Assembly (NCBI GenBank): GCA_964478455.1
Contig: CAYZJD010000332.1
Location: forward strand, 1 to 5,275
Direction: 5' to 3'
DNA length: 5,275 nt
Origin: CAYZJD01 sp964478455
GTDB lineage: Bacteria; Acidobacteriota; Terriglobia; Bryobacterales; Bryobacteraceae
Below the pieces are notes generated by a model, which was not told the origin of the DNA, did no database searches, and worked only from the letters and a program-made list of their open reading frames with translations. The translations under genes and the position numbers were made by a program. The first letter of the stretch is position 1, and every line of letters starts with the position of its first letter. Shown piece after piece: positions 5,221 through 5,275 of this stretch.

Positions 5221-5236
5221 CCCGCCAGCTGGCGGG
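5221..5236. promoter_or_regulatory. perfect 16-bp palindrome, candidate operator or terminator stem
   Basis: CCCGCCAGCTGGCGGG is identical to its own reverse complement. It sits 6 bp upstream of a TACAAT -10 box, across the -35 position, as a dimeric repressor site would. As RNA it would form a 6-bp GC stem with an AGCT loop followed by CTTT, so a weak intrinsic terminator on the plus strand is the alternative reading. An 8-bp palindrome, ACCGCGGT (5213-5220), abuts it on the left. Confidence 0.5.
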
Positions 5237-5242
5237 CTTTCG

Positions 5243-5275
5243 TACAATAGAACCCTCACACTCTCGGGGAAGGAG
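5243..5275 (+). promoter_or_regulatory. -10 box and ribosome binding site of a gene starting beyond the right edge
   Basis: TACAAT (5243-5248) matches the -10 consensus at 5 of 6 positions. The window ends in GGGGAAGGAG (5266-5275), a strong Shine-Dalgarno sequence, so a plus-strand start codon is expected within roughly 5-10 nt past the edge. No good -35 is seen at 17 bp, where the palindrome lies. Tandem TTGAC copies (5144-5153, the second extending to TTGACA at 5149-5154) are too far from this -10 to pair with it. Confidence 0.5.

Overview
The window looks like ordinary chromosome from a GC-rich member of the Acidobacteriota, probably close to the Bryobacterales/Solibacter group. The assignment rests on the large Ser/Thr kinase: its opening (ISHYQILEKLGEGGMG), the cytoplasmic kinase joined through one membrane helix to PD40 propeller repeats, and its C-terminal SDLMLVENFR all resemble kinases that are numerous in that group. 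This comes from recall of family patterns, not a search.

Layout. Bases 1-103 hold what may be the last codons of an upstream gene and the leader of a small secreted proline-rich protein (104-721, +). That gene converges on a two-gene minus-strand unit, a HEPN-domain protein (1047-1433) followed by an overlapping MNT-type nucleotidyltransferase (740-1090). The two converging genes end inside one shared hairpin (716-745). Immediately upstream of the HEPN gene, on the same strand, lies a complete tRNA-Leu(UAA) with an encoded CCA (1452-1540). Only 18 nt separate the tRNA 3' end from the HEPN start codon. Divergent from the tRNA, across a 274-nt spacer holding two promoter candidates, is a transmembrane Ser/Thr protein kinase of 878 aa (GTG start at 1815, end 4451). 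A 218-nt spacer without a recognisable gene follows. Then comes a small exported cupin-like protein on the minus strand (4670-5029). The last 246 nt are a divergent control region with palindromes, a -10-like box and a strong Shine-Dalgarno sequence at the very end, so a plus-strand gene should begin just beyond base 5275.

How the parts relate. The HEPN and nucleotidyltransferase genes form one translationally coupled pair of the HEPN/MNT class, some members of which are toxin-antitoxin systems. Their position directly behind a tRNA gene suggests co-transcription, with tRNA 3' processing releasing the mRNA. The kinase, the secreted protein and the cupin look like independent single-gene units. 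No insertion sequence, CRISPR array or phage gene is visible. I found no clearly undescribed system. The tRNA/HEPN/MNT arrangement and the palindrome cluster at the right end are the parts most worth following up.
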